DNA of 64,000 nucleotides, taken from contig OY747713.1 in NCBI GenBank assembly GCA_963556495.2, positions 50,935,828 to 50,999,827 of the forward strand, given 5' to 3'. A program made the translations under genes and the position numbers. Shown piece after piece: positions 10,387 through 19,216 of this stretch. Positions within the stretch are counted from its first letter, which is position 1. Each line of letters begins with the position of its first letter. The notes beneath the pieces are model-generated. The model saw nothing but the letters and a program-made list of their open reading frames with translations. It did not search any database and was not told the origin of the DNA. This stretch comes from Valencia hispanica (taxonomy: Eukaryota > Chordata > Actinopteri > Cyprinodontiformes > Valenciidae).

Positions 10387-10996
10387 AGGGGCTGTTTACA
10401 CGACAACGTTGCCATTTTTGTTTGAATACGCAGGTGAAAACGCACTGGGTTTACACGACAGAGCGCGCAATGGAAAACGATGTAGTACATATGCCCGGCC
10501 TTTAGATGGCAGTGTGCCCCATGTATGCAGTGTTCTAAGGTTTTCCCCCCTCACAACCTGGAAAAGAAACATTTCATGAGAAATAACAACGGTGGTCTTC
10601 TTGTAGTTCTCCTCCGCTTAAATAATGGCGTATTGATTATTTGAGGCACATACTCTATGCGTTTCCGTTGGTGATCGCATAGAAGCCTGATGATCTCTAA
10701 GTTTTGCTTACAGAGACCAAATAACTTCAGAAGTTGCATCAGCAGTAACAGCATACCTGGATCCGCCATTGTTGTTTTTCTGTAAAAAGGCGGAGCGTGC
10801 AAGTCCAACATGTCCGTCGGTGGCTGGCAATGACGTTAATATTTTTCAACAGCTTGCGTTTACATGACAACGAATCACCCACTGTTTTCAGAACTCTCCA
10901 CTCTGGAAACTGTTTTCAAAAAGCTGCGTTTTCGCCCTCCCGTTCTCGGAGAGAAAAACCTCAGTTTTGCTGAAAAACGTAGTGTAAACAGCCCCT
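10387..10996. mobile_element. Non-autonomous DNA transposon with AGGGGCTGTTTACAC terminal repeats
   Basis: The left end AGGGGCTGTTTACACGACAA matches the reverse complement of the right end AGGGGCTGTTTACACTACG over about 15 exact bases, with looser similarity inward. The 86-codon minus-strand ORF inside (10551-10811) starts with a leucine-rich run and a basic RKR/RRRTTRR tail; it could be a remnant of a transposase first exon but carries no catalytic motif. I could not settle the target duplication and so not the superfamily (hAT or PIF/ISL2EU-like). Confidence 0.65.
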
Positions 10997-11154
10997 GAGA
11001 TTCCGGGTATCTCAGAGTACACACAGAGTAGCCAGTCGATGCGAACGCTCCTCAGCTGAGAGCCACTGTTGTGTGTTAGCTTACACAGACTTGGAACTTA
11101 CCAATCAGGCTTTAGGCCCGTGTTAGAAACACCCCCCCTAATTAGAATACACTT

Positions 11155-11433
11155 CTCTAAATAAATCGGATCTGTAAATGTGGACATAAATAAATGTAGA
11201 GATAAATAAATGTAGAAATAAATAAATAAATGTGGAAATAAATAAATAAATGCAGAGATAAATAAATAAATGTATAAATTAATAAATGTGGAAATAAATA
11301 CATGATTGTGAAATTAAATAGTTTTTTCAAATGTATTTCCAGATGTAATTATTTGTTTATTGTATTTACCCATTTATTTATTTATTTCTACATTTATTTA
11401 TTTATAGTCAATTTTGGCATGGATGGTCCTTCA
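11155..11433. repeat. A/T-rich foldback, second copy
   Basis: The left part repeats AAATAAATGTGGA-like units and the right part repeats TTCTACATTTATTT. The right border reads GGCATGGATGGTCCTTC, the inverted form of the left border of the foldback at 1538. The two are related elements in opposite orientation. A small ORF across the right half is spurious. Confidence 0.7.
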
Positions 11434-11812
11434 GAGTTTTTACCGTCTCTCTACTATTCTGAAAAAAAAGTTGGTTTAATTATCTTAGTATAACTCCGAT
11501 TTTAATTGGCCTATTAACACAATTTAAAAACTGGGGTGAAGTTTATAATCCATACTTTAAATATAAGTTGAAACGAAGAGTCAGAGAGGCGGAGTCTTGC
11601 TGCTTCATCATCTCATGTCAGACATGGTAAAAAGACACGTATACACGTCCATGGAGCCCAGAGGGCTAAGTAATTTTGGTGATTTAGGTGTAGTTAATGG
11701 TGAAACGACCAAGGTTATGTAAATATTCACTGTTTTGGTCGCATGCCTCAATGTGTGAGTTTTGGTGAAACTTCTTGGGTATGCAACTCAAGGCTGCTTT
11801 GTATGTTGTTGT
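11434..11812. other. Stretch with no recognisable gene
   Basis: No protein motif, RNA gene or repeat border was recognised. Confidence 0.4.
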
Positions 11813-12034
11813 GCCACAGATATGTAGGTTTTGGCTGTGAATAATTATGAATAATTCCTTAGGGCAATTATTAATAAGATTAATAATTTTATGTAAAAAT
11901 TACCAAGTTTAAGGGCACCACCTGGATTACAGGAATATTAATAGCCAAATTGTTCAGTCTCAGTTTATGTTTATGATTACCTGCCTGATAACCATGAGAT
12001 AATTAAACAATAGATGAAGGAATAAGTTCTTGTC
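11813..12034. repeat. Copy A of a ~215-bp repeat (TGTGCCACAGAT ... AATAAGTTCTT)
   Basis: It matches 54633-54843 in the same orientation over essentially its full length. On the minus strand it holds GGTGGTGCCCTTAAACTTGG, which looks like a retroviral PBS-type TGG(T) start, so the repeat may be an LTR end plus the leader of an unrecognised retroelement. That assignment is tentative. Confidence 0.7.
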
Positions 12035-12857
12035 GTTCTTTGAATAGCAAGTTACTACACATGTAGGTGAAATAACAAAGGTTTTCCAATATACAAGAGT
12101 TTATTACAAAAAGGAATATAAAAGTAAATAGTAAAAGTGATAAATATGCACAGAAATAGAAACAATAAGCAATAAATTGGTAATGATGTCACAGTTCAGA
12201 ATGAATATGTTTACTTAAACACCAAGGCTTGTATTGAAGAGTTTTGGGAAAAAAGCTAAATTAGTTTTAACTAATTGTGGTTAGTTTAAGACTAATCCAC
12301 TCCTTCTGGTTTGTTTTCAAACCACCAATTCACAATGCAAAGCAGAAGTAAAGAAAAACATTATTTGGAAGAAGTAATGTTTCATTAAACCATCTGCTGA
12401 ATTAGAAATCAATATCCTTTGGAGAATTGATTCTATTTTATGGATTGGTCACCGCAGTGATTGATGTAATTTAATATTTAGACATTATGTTGACTTAAGG
12501 GCCTCACAGGGGGGGACCAATTATGTTGATCTAATTTAGTATTTTGACTTACCAAGAAGGTGGTTTCAATAATGACAGAGCAGTCAAAGGCGGGCCCACG
12601 TGGTTCGCTAGAGCGTGTAACCTACAGCTAACTCATATGGAGTCGCTTAAAGGCGCTCTGGTTCATTTACTAAACACCAAACAAAGGAAAACTGTCGGAT
12701 TGAGTACCTCAGGTTGCAGGATATAAAACGACTTTCCATTGGAAACCTCGAAAATCAGTTTAAACATCTAGGCCTACCACCCTGTTTGTACCCAAACAAT
12801 AAATGAAATCTTAAACAAAGTAACAAATTACAGTGAGAATAAACAACCCTTAAATCT
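12035..12857. other. Stretch with no recognisable gene
   Basis: A TTTATT signal near 12100 on the minus-strand side of the preceding repeat is compatible with an LTR polyadenylation region, but there is nothing else to support it. Short ORFs show no motif. Confidence 0.35.
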
Positions 12858-13590
12858 TCCATCCATCCATCCATTTTCTTCCGCTTATCCGGGGTCGGGT
12901 CGCGGGGGCAGCAGCCTAAGCAAAGAGACCCAGACTTCCCTCTCCCCAGCCACTTGTTCCAGCTCCTCGGGAGGAACCCCAAGGCGCTCCCAGGCCAGCC
13001 GAGAAACATAGTCCCTCCAGCGTGTCCTGGGCCTTCCCCTGGGCCTCCTCCCGGTGAGATGTGCCTGAAACACCTCACCAGGGAGGCGTCCAGGAGGCAT
13101 CCTTACCAGATCCCCGAGCCACCTCAACTGACTCCTCTCGATGTGGAGAAGCAGCGGCTCTACTCTGAGCCCCCTCCGGATGACTGAGCTTCTCACCCTA
13201 TCTCTAAGGGAGAGCCCAGACACTTTACGAAGGAAACTCATTTCAGCCGCTTGTATCCGTGATCTCGTTCTTTCGGTCACCACCCAGAGTTCGTGACCAT
13301 AGATGAGGGTAGGAACGTAGATCGACCGGTAAATCGAGAGCTTCGCCTTTTGGCTCAGCTCTCTCTTCACCACGACAGACCGGTAGAGCGCCCGCATAAC
13401 TGCAGATGCCCCACCAATCCGTCTATCGATCTCCCGCTCCATTTTTCCCTCATTCGTGAACAAGACCCCCAGATACTTAAACTCCTCCACTTGGGGAAGG
13501 ACCCCATCCCCTGGCCTGTCGGTACCTATCAGCTGCTTCAGGGGTCCCACAAGCCAAAAAGACCCGGTAGGACTCCTTCTTCAGCCTGAC
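12858..13590 (-). pseudogene. RTE-type LINE, 3' end with an internal deletion
   Basis: The 221-codon minus-strand frame (13550-12885) is the post-reverse-transcriptase region of an abundant fish RTE-like LINE: VEEFKYLGVLF, IDRRIGGASAVMRALYRS, YGHELWVVTERTRSRIQAAE, MPPGRLPGE and RWRDYVSRLAWERLGVPPEE, ending LLRLLPPRPDPG. The DNA ends in (TCCA)n on the plus strand, i.e. a GGAT tail, as in RTE/Rex3-like elements. Upstream (13590-13552) another frame reads as the N-terminal side of the same polyprotein (RLKKESYR, CGTPEAADRYRQA). The reverse transcriptase core between them is missing, so this copy has a large internal deletion and is dead. Clade name is by recognition only. Confidence 0.8.
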
Positions 13591-14007
13591 AGCATCCCTT
13601 AAATCTTGTTTATTCTAAACTAATCTCGCCTCTGCCCAGACAGACCTTATTGAACGGTTAAAGTTCTCCAGGTTCCTCCGTGGATGATGGGGGAAGCTAA
13701 AACAATGTTTGCCGGCAAGCTAACAATAGCTGCGGTCGGTTAGCCGTGGGAGGCCTTATGGCTGTTGGATCGCGGGCTGCAGCCGTTAGCTGGGACGGCG
13801 TGTCATCCTCTCCGGCTTGGCTAAGGAGCGATCAGGTCCACCTTCCTTCACTGACAGTACCTTTTTCTGCAGCTTTGCAGCACAGCATTTGTCCCAGGCT
13901 TTGTTGCGGTGGGGTAATGCTCCAGTCTGTACGCAGTTCTACGGCATTCAGTAGCTTCTTAGCGGTCCCTTCCACACGGCGTCTGTAACTCAGAGTTTCT
14001 GCAGGGT
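13591..14007. other. Stretch with no recognisable gene
   Basis: Moderately GC-rich, with no family motif. The ORF at 13746-13988 looks like chance. Confidence 0.4.
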
Positions 14008-14975
14008 TTAGGGCAGAACAGTGGGGTTTATCTCATCTTTGGTTTGCGATTCACCTGATCGATCAGCAGTCTTTGTTGTCCTTGGAGTGAGTTTCTCCCA
14101 GAAACTCACGTCCTTTCCCCTCGCCAGCGAAGGAAGAATGGGGTCTCTCCTGGCGCTGTCTGGCCGAAAGCCCAAACGGAAAAGAGCATTCTGCAATGAC
14201 TCAAGGGCTCCTCTTCTCCTGTTGGATCTAGAATGTGGGTTAGCGCCACTCAATGGCTGTGTGTGTCCCAACAATGTGTTTGAAAGGGGGAATCTCAAAC
14301 CACCTCCTCTGTTCAAGGTTGGTTTCATATGTTTAACAAAGATGGCTTCTTTCACTCCTCTCTCTAACCATCTGTCTTCTCTATCTAAAATGTGTACATT
14401 GTCTTTAAAAAAATTACCGTTGTCCTTTAGATGTATATGGACTGCTGAGTCTTGGCTTGATGAGTTTGGTCTTCCCTGTTGAGCCATACTTTTGTGTAGG
14501 TGCCGTTTTGTGTACATCTCTGAACATTCCTCACTGCACTGGATTGCATATACCACGCCACTGAGCTTGTGTTGGGGGTTTTGTTCTTAGGATGAACATG
14601 AGTCTTTGCCTGAGAATGTTACCAGATTTAAAATGGATTGGGATGTTATGTTTGGAAAATATTCTTAGTTTCTCAGACTCCAACCATATATGGGATAATG
14701 TTTGTCCATCTGCTCTTCTCCTCCCCTACACTGGCCTGAGTTGACGGTTTCTTTGACTTTTGATGCCTTGACATATGCCCAATTAGGGTACCCACAAGTT
14801 AGAAGTGTCCTCTTTACATGTTTTTGTTCTTTGTCCTTTCCTTATCTCTTTGTGAGGACATGTTCAGCTCTATGCTGTAGTGTTCCGATGACAGATATTT
14901 TATGTTCCAGAGGGGGGTGTGAGTCAAAAAGTAGGTATTTGTCTGTATTTGTGGGTTTCCTAAAAACTTGTGTTA
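14008..14975 (-). pseudogene. Penelope-like element fragment (RT C-terminus plus GIY-YIG endonuclease)
   Basis: The 182-codon minus frame (14556-14008) starts VYAIQCSEECSEMYT, the GIY-YIG start with the conserved Cys pair of Penelope-like elements, then SAVHIHLKDNGNFF, DREDRWLERGVKEAIFVK (catalytic Glu) and the LNRGGGLR signature. Just upstream (about 14800-14580) other frames read as the thumb/linker region before the endonuclease (LLTCGYPNW, IPYMVG). The YIG triad tyrosine-isoleucine-glycine is eroded (YTK), and stops and frameshifts separate the two parts, so it is inactive. The role in the intact element is nicking of target DNA. Confidence 0.8.
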
Positions 14976-14987
14976 AGGCTGTGTTAA

Positions 14988-15258
14988 CCTTGACAACCGA
15001 CTGGACTGGAGACTGAACAGTGAAGCCTTCTACAAGAAGGGACAGAGCAGACTGTACTTCTTGAGGAAGCTAAGGTCATTCAAGGTTTGCATGGAAAGCT
15101 TCTATGGCTATAGAACCTGAAAAACTGGCTGTGTTCTTTGCACTACTTTGGAACCACTGGAGAATGCAAAGAATGGTTCTCCAAAAAACCAAGAAAATAA
15201 TGGACAACCCCGAGAATCCTCTTCATGAGACTATCCTACAACAACAGTGTCTTCATTC
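14988..15258 (+). pseudogene. CR1/Rex1-like LINE fragment, left half (interrupted by hAT copy 1)
   Basis: Translated pieces read DNRLDW, FYKKGQSRLYFLRKLRSFKVC, then the MDNPENPLHETILQQQ region. The same family is present at 43112-43992 (minus), 51950-52327 (plus) and 38571-38685 (plus tail). It stops abruptly at CTTCATTC, where the hAT begins. Its continuation is not on the other side of that hAT but beside hAT copy 2 (see 37611-37656). Confidence 0.75.
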
Positions 15259-15441
15259 TAGGAATGGGTACCAAAACCCGGTATTTAATTGGCCCCGGGG
15301 CTGATTATGACGGTCCACTCGGACCGATAAGCTTCAGCCTTATCGGTCCTCTTAACGGTAAAATTAAGGTCGTATTCATGTTTTGAGGTAGATATAAACA
15401 CAAGCCAAACACTGTATTGCAGTCCACTCCTCCTTAACAAG

Positions 15442-15529
15442 CACACACGCTGCGGGGACAGAGTGGCGACTGCTGCCCGCTCACGTGTGTGCGCGCAGCA
15501 GTCGCCACTCTGTCCCCGCAGCTTGTGTG
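15442..15529. repeat. Strong hairpin with 35-bp arms inside hAT copy 1
   Basis: Left arm 15442-15476 and right arm 15495-15529 are reverse complements with one or two mismatches around an 18-bp spacer. The core is GCTGCGGGGACAGAGTGGCG. It ends directly at the ATG of the BED ORF. An eroded version is kept at about 38156-38235 in copy 2. Confidence 0.85.
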
Positions 15530-15838
15530 ATGGCAGAGCGAAAAGATCCAAAATTTTGCTTAATTTTACGAAATGCCGGCAATGCACGCTGTCACACATG
15601 TAGCCTAATAAAAGCTTTGCTTGCAAAAGCGGGAAGTAATTTGACCAAACACCTAGCCAAAATACACCAACTACAAATGGAAAGATGCTCGGTGTTTGTC
15701 CGCCAGAGTGCTGCAGCAACAACAACCTCTGAATCAGATACAACAGGTATGTATGTTTGTATGCAAAGCAAACACGTGAAGCATGGACAGAAGTTTGTCA
15801 TTTCATTCTTACAATTAATAAATGCTGGATATTTTTGA
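15530..15838 (+). CDS. BED zinc-finger fragment of hAT transposase
   Basis: The start is taken at ATG 15530, right after the hairpin; an upstream in-frame extension is translation of the hairpin. Residues 1-55 hold a BED-type finger: a C-x2-C pair (CHTC) and an L-T-K-H-x4-H (LTKHLAKIH). In hAT transposases this domain binds the terminal repeats. The remaining about 45 residues after the Ser/Thr-rich linker (TTTSESDTTG) read into intron-like sequence. No RNase-H-like catalytic domain follows. It might act as a repressor if translated, but is more likely a relic. Confidence 0.6.
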   Translation: MAERKDPKFCLILRNAGNARCHTCSLIKALLAKAGSNLTKHLAKIHQLQMERCSVFVRQSAAATTTSESDTTGMYVCMQSKHVKHGQKFVISFLQLINAGYF

Positions 15839-16023
15839 ACAACAGCTTCCTTCTTATCTAAGTTACTTTTTTTTAAACTACAGTTTATTTTTTGTGTTTT
15901 TCCCCTTTTGTTTTAGTCTTTCAAAAAAAAAGTACCGATAAGGATACCGATAAAGTACCGGATCAATAAGAAGTATCGTTAAGAGTAGTAGTATCGATAA
16001 ATCCTTAACGATACCCATCCCTA

Positions 16024-16178
16024 CATGCAAGAAAACATTACTCAAACGCAGCTCTAAACAGATGAGTTTTTAGTTGTGATTTAAAAGAACGCAGTGTTTC
16101 AGCAGCATTAAAATTGTCTGGACGTTGGTTCCAGATTAGAGCAGCATAGAAACTGAAAGCTGCATCTGCATGTTTAGT
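16024..16178 (-). pseudogene. L2-like LINE ORF C-terminus
   Basis: The minus strand reads FYAALIWNQRPDNFNAAETL and SQLKTHLFRAAFE-stop, the conserved C-terminal end of L2/CR1-type LINE polyproteins. Its expected 3' UTR is not next to it. It is cut off at 16024 by hAT copy 1, and the matching 3' UTR lies beside hAT copy 2 (38416-38570). Confidence 0.75.
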
Positions 16179-16330
16179 TCTCTTCATTGGCTTTCTGTGG
16201 AATTCAGAATTCAGTTTCTTGTCCTGACCTTTAGAGCTCTGCATAGTCAAGCCCCCTTATACCTGCGTCAGCTCTTAGTTGAACCCTGTCCTACCTGAAG
16301 TCTCCGTTCCCTGGCCCATAATCTACTGGC
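16179..16330 (+). pseudogene. L2-like LINE fragment in opposite orientation
   Basis: The plus strand reads LHWLSVEFRIQF, LTFRALHSQAPLYLRQLL, the segment that normally precedes the C-terminal domain of an L2-type LINE. It abuts the minus-strand fragment head to head, so one of the two is inverted. Confidence 0.65.
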
Positions 16331-17110
16331 AGTCCCCCATACTCCTCTCAAAACTGTTTGAGGAGTCTGGGGTGTTTGTTTGTTTTGTCTGTTTGCTTCT
16401 TGTGTCTTCCGTCATTCCGAAGTCCATCCACCAGAGGTCCCGGTAGAGCTTCGGAGCTGTCAATCATCCTGAGGGCGGTTCCTGCCTGCTGCACCATCAG
16501 GTGCAGCTCATCAGGCTCATCATCAGTGGTGTATATCTAGGCTGGCAGCCAGAACCTCAATTCTGTAGTGTCTTAGCCGTGTGGTAAACCACCAGTCCTC
16601 TGTGAACAGCTTTTCTATGATTCTGTTTTGATCCTCAGCGTTATTTCTTTATTCTTTGTGCTTCCCAGGATTTTTCTTCGGTCAGCTCAACTCACACCTG
16701 TGTTCTGGCTTTCAGTAGCCCTGGTGTTCCTTCCATGTCTGGCTGCCTTCTGATGATTAATTCCTCCGAGGCTCATCGCCGTTCTCAGCCTGTCCGCCCT
16801 CTGGATTTCCTTGTCGCTCGCGGACTACATCCACCTCTTGAGTAATTCTACAGGAAGCTCTCGCAATCATCCCGGACTTCTAGTGTTCCTCCCTGGCGTT
16901 CATACTCACCATCTTGCAAGTAAGCCTCACCTGAGTTTAAACTATTCTACCATCACATATTCTAAGGACCCTGTTTCACCTACTTCTCTCTCTGCAGTAT
17001 TCTCCAGCTATATCCAGATAGAGTTCCTGGTTGTTCCACTCCAGTGCCATTATTCATTTTTTATCAATAAACCTTTTAAAATCTTATACTGGTCCAGATG
17101 GTGATCTACT
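16331..17110 (+). repeat. LTR-like or UTR-like segment of an unidentified retroelement
   Basis: It has no protein motif. It ends with ATCAATAAACCTTTTAAAAT, very like the end of the segment at 56722-57159 (TTTCAATAAACCTTTTAAAA), and both share a CAGCCTGTCC(G/A)CCCT motif, so they are related repeats. C/T-rich composition and a polyadenylation signal near the end fit a fish Ty3/gypsy LTR, but TG...CA borders were not confirmed. Confidence 0.35.
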
Positions 17111-17159
17111 GTATGTGGGTTAAAATAATTAATTCAAACATGGCAAAAAACTAACGGAG

Positions 17160-17272
17160 ACAGAGCCTTCCAGTCTGTTATTCCGAGACTATGGAACAGT
17201 TTTCCTCTGCGGCTTCCATCTGCTGACTCTGTCAAGGTTTTTAAAAGGCATCTTAAAACCGTTATTCAATTC
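17160..17272 (+). pseudogene. LINE ORF C-terminal fragment
   Basis: It reads FQSVIPRLWNSFPLRLPSAD then SVKVFKRHLKTVI, the conserved terminal motif of L2/CR1-group LINE proteins. It is truncated on the right by an opposite-strand L2 tail. Confidence 0.6.
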
Positions 17273-17637
17273 AATTCAATTTCAATTCAGTTTATTTATA
17301 TAGCGCCAATTCACAACAGATGTCATCTCAAGGCACTTAACAAGAAGTCATTTCAATACAATTATACAAACATTCCAATCAGTTAAAAAGTTTCCTATTT
17401 AAGGAATCCCAGCAGATTGCGTCAGTCATTGGCGTGAGGTTGGGCAGATTTCCAACCACAGCAATCCTTCAGCAATCCCTCATACTGAGCAAGCATGTAG
17501 CGACAGTGGAGAGGAAAAACTCCCCTTTAACAGGAAGAAACCTCCAACAGAACCAGGCTCAGTAGGAGCGGCCATCTGCCACGACCGTCTGGGGGTTTGA
17601 GAAGACAGAGCAGAACACAGAAGGAACAAAAGATATT
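17273..17637 (-). mobile_element. L2-type LINE, 3' UTR only
   Basis: Reverse complement of the same 3' UTR seen at 41868-42285 and 61760-62171, including CAGACGGTCGTGGCAGATGG, the ATGCTTGCTCAGTATGAGGG block and the terminal GGCGCTATATAAATAAACTG with AATTG repeats. 5'-truncated. The ORFs inside are not coding. Confidence 0.85.
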
Positions 17638-17794
17638 CACGTTTTTGTTTTGCTTGATTTTTGTAAATTACGTTGTTACCGAATGCATTTTCCTTGTATT
17701 TCATCTTGTGCAGTGCTTTGTGACCAATGTCTATGATAACTTAATTTCCCTTTGGGATCAAAGTGTTTTTGAATTGAAAGGCGCTATATGAAGG
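17638..17794 (+). repeat. LINE tail-like fragment
   Basis: TTAATTTCCCTTTGGGATCA followed by AAGTGTTTTTGAATTG is the conserved end of CR1/Rex1-like fish LINEs, here ending in GGCGCTATATGA. Confidence 0.45.
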
Positions 17795-18022
17795 CTGTGA
17801 TGAGCTGCTGCTGAGATCTCGCGAGAGCTGTGCGTAAGTAATATGGCGGTAAACTGGTAAAACAAACAAACTCGGGTAAAAACAAACAATAACATTTGAG
17901 CCAAATATAGCAAACGTTTAATAATAATAACCATTATTTTGTATTTCTCCATAAACAAACTGGACGAGGAAACCTTGCACAGCCTGGAAAGCTACTTGGA
18001 CGAGTGCTTTGACAACATTGTT

Positions 18023-18798
18023 ATGGCCAAGCCACAGAAATCCACCTCTGCTGTGCCGACAAGCACACCATCACAAAAACGCACTCGTTCTGAGGCCAGC
18101 ACCTCCACCATCTCTCCAGAGAAAAGCTACAGCGATGTCCTGGACTCAATAGATAAGAAGCTAACCAGCCTAGATGCCTGTCTGGGCCTGGTTGAGGTTC
18201 TCCACAAAGAATTTCAAGCTCTAAGGGAATCCCTGGAGTTCAGCCAACAACAGGTAGCATCGCTCACTGCAGAAAAACAAACGCTTAGGGAGAGTGTAAA
18301 GAAACTTACCGAGGGGATGACGCAGCTGTCCGGAGAAGGGAAGAGGATGAAAGAAACTATCTTGGATATACAGGCCAGGGGAATGCGGGACAATCTTGAT
18401 TTTTCCGGGATCCCAGAACAGGCTGAGGACGACGCTGAATCCACCGTCCGAGATTTTCTCCAACATCAGTTAAAGCTCCCAAGCGACACATCACTTTTCA
18501 CCGCGTCCACCAGCTCGGAGGTAAGAATCCCAACAACAGCCGGCCGCGACCAATCGTTGCTAAATTCGAGCATTACAAGCAAAAAGAGCCGGTCAGAGGC
18601 CAGGGCAGAGAGCTGCGGGGAACGAATTATAGCGTTAACGATCAATATCCGAAGGAGATCCTGGATAGAAGGCGCGTTTTGTTCCCAATCAGGAAGAAAT
18701 ATATCAGTGAAGGCACCAGAGCTACAGTAGCGGTAGATAAACTCTATGTTAATGGGCAGCTGTTCAGGGACCCCCAGCTTACTCCTTGGCTTTATTAG
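18023..18798 (+). pseudogene. L1 ORF1 (RNA-binding coiled-coil protein), frameshifted
   Basis: The start is taken at ATG 18023 (MAKPQK); the frame is open further upstream but without an ATG. About residues 40-110 form a heptad-rich coiled coil (LDSIDKKLTSLDACLGLVEV...LTAEKQTLRESVKKL), then GMRDNLDFSGIPE begins the RRM-like region as in L1 ORF1p. Near 18535-18550 the frame shifts; downstream another frame reads LDRRRVLFPIRKKY, then VDKLYVNGQLF, the C-terminal domain signature, ending at TAG 18796-18798. Normal ORF1p packages L1 RNA. This copy is broken by that single shift. Confidence 0.8.
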
Positions 18799-19216
18799 TC
18801 ATGTAACACTGGTCAGATAAGAGTTGTTTTATCAGTCAACTATAATGTAATGTTAGCACAGCTTTGTAAAGTTGTTTACATCACTCAATGTGGGCGGGGC
18901 CAGGGCTAAGCACTGGGATACTGGCTTTTTTTTCTTTTCTCATCTTCACATGTCTATCACCAAATGTCTTTGTCACTCATTTTTTCTTCTTTTATCACTC
19001 ACACACACAGACAGAATTTGTTCATAACATAACTATTTCTTTCTCTCTCTCTCTCACCCTCACCCTTCACACCTTAACAACTTTCTTCTATTTTTCTCTT
19101 TCTTATATCTCGGCTTTTGGATTTTCAATCAGGCAACCCCAGGCACAAACTAATAATACACCTGTGTTTATCTGTTTCCATGGTGATATGGACTTTACAA
19201 CTTTTATCTCAAAACT
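18799..19216 (+). other. L1 inter-ORF spacer
   Basis: Pyrimidine-rich (many TTTTC and CTCTCT runs); the 110-codon ORF at 18888 is low-complexity and has no motif. ORF2 follows at ATG 19217. Confidence 0.5.

Larger units (their letters stand above)
15259..16023 (+). mobile_element. Non-autonomous BED-finger hAT transposon, copy 1
   Basis: Ends are TAGGAATGGGTA and (reverse complement of the right end) TAGGGATGGGTA. The 765-bp element keeps only the BED zinc-finger exon of a hAT transposase; the catalytic part is absent. An inverted second copy lies at 37657-38415. The flanking 8-mers CTTCATTC and CATGCAAG do not match each other, but each resembles the flank of the other copy. Confidence 0.75.

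Noticed and set aside
17939..18022. Extending L1 ORF1 upstream of ATG 18023
   Set aside because: The frame is open but no ATG lies there; ATG 18023 gives the usual short N-terminus before the coiled coil.
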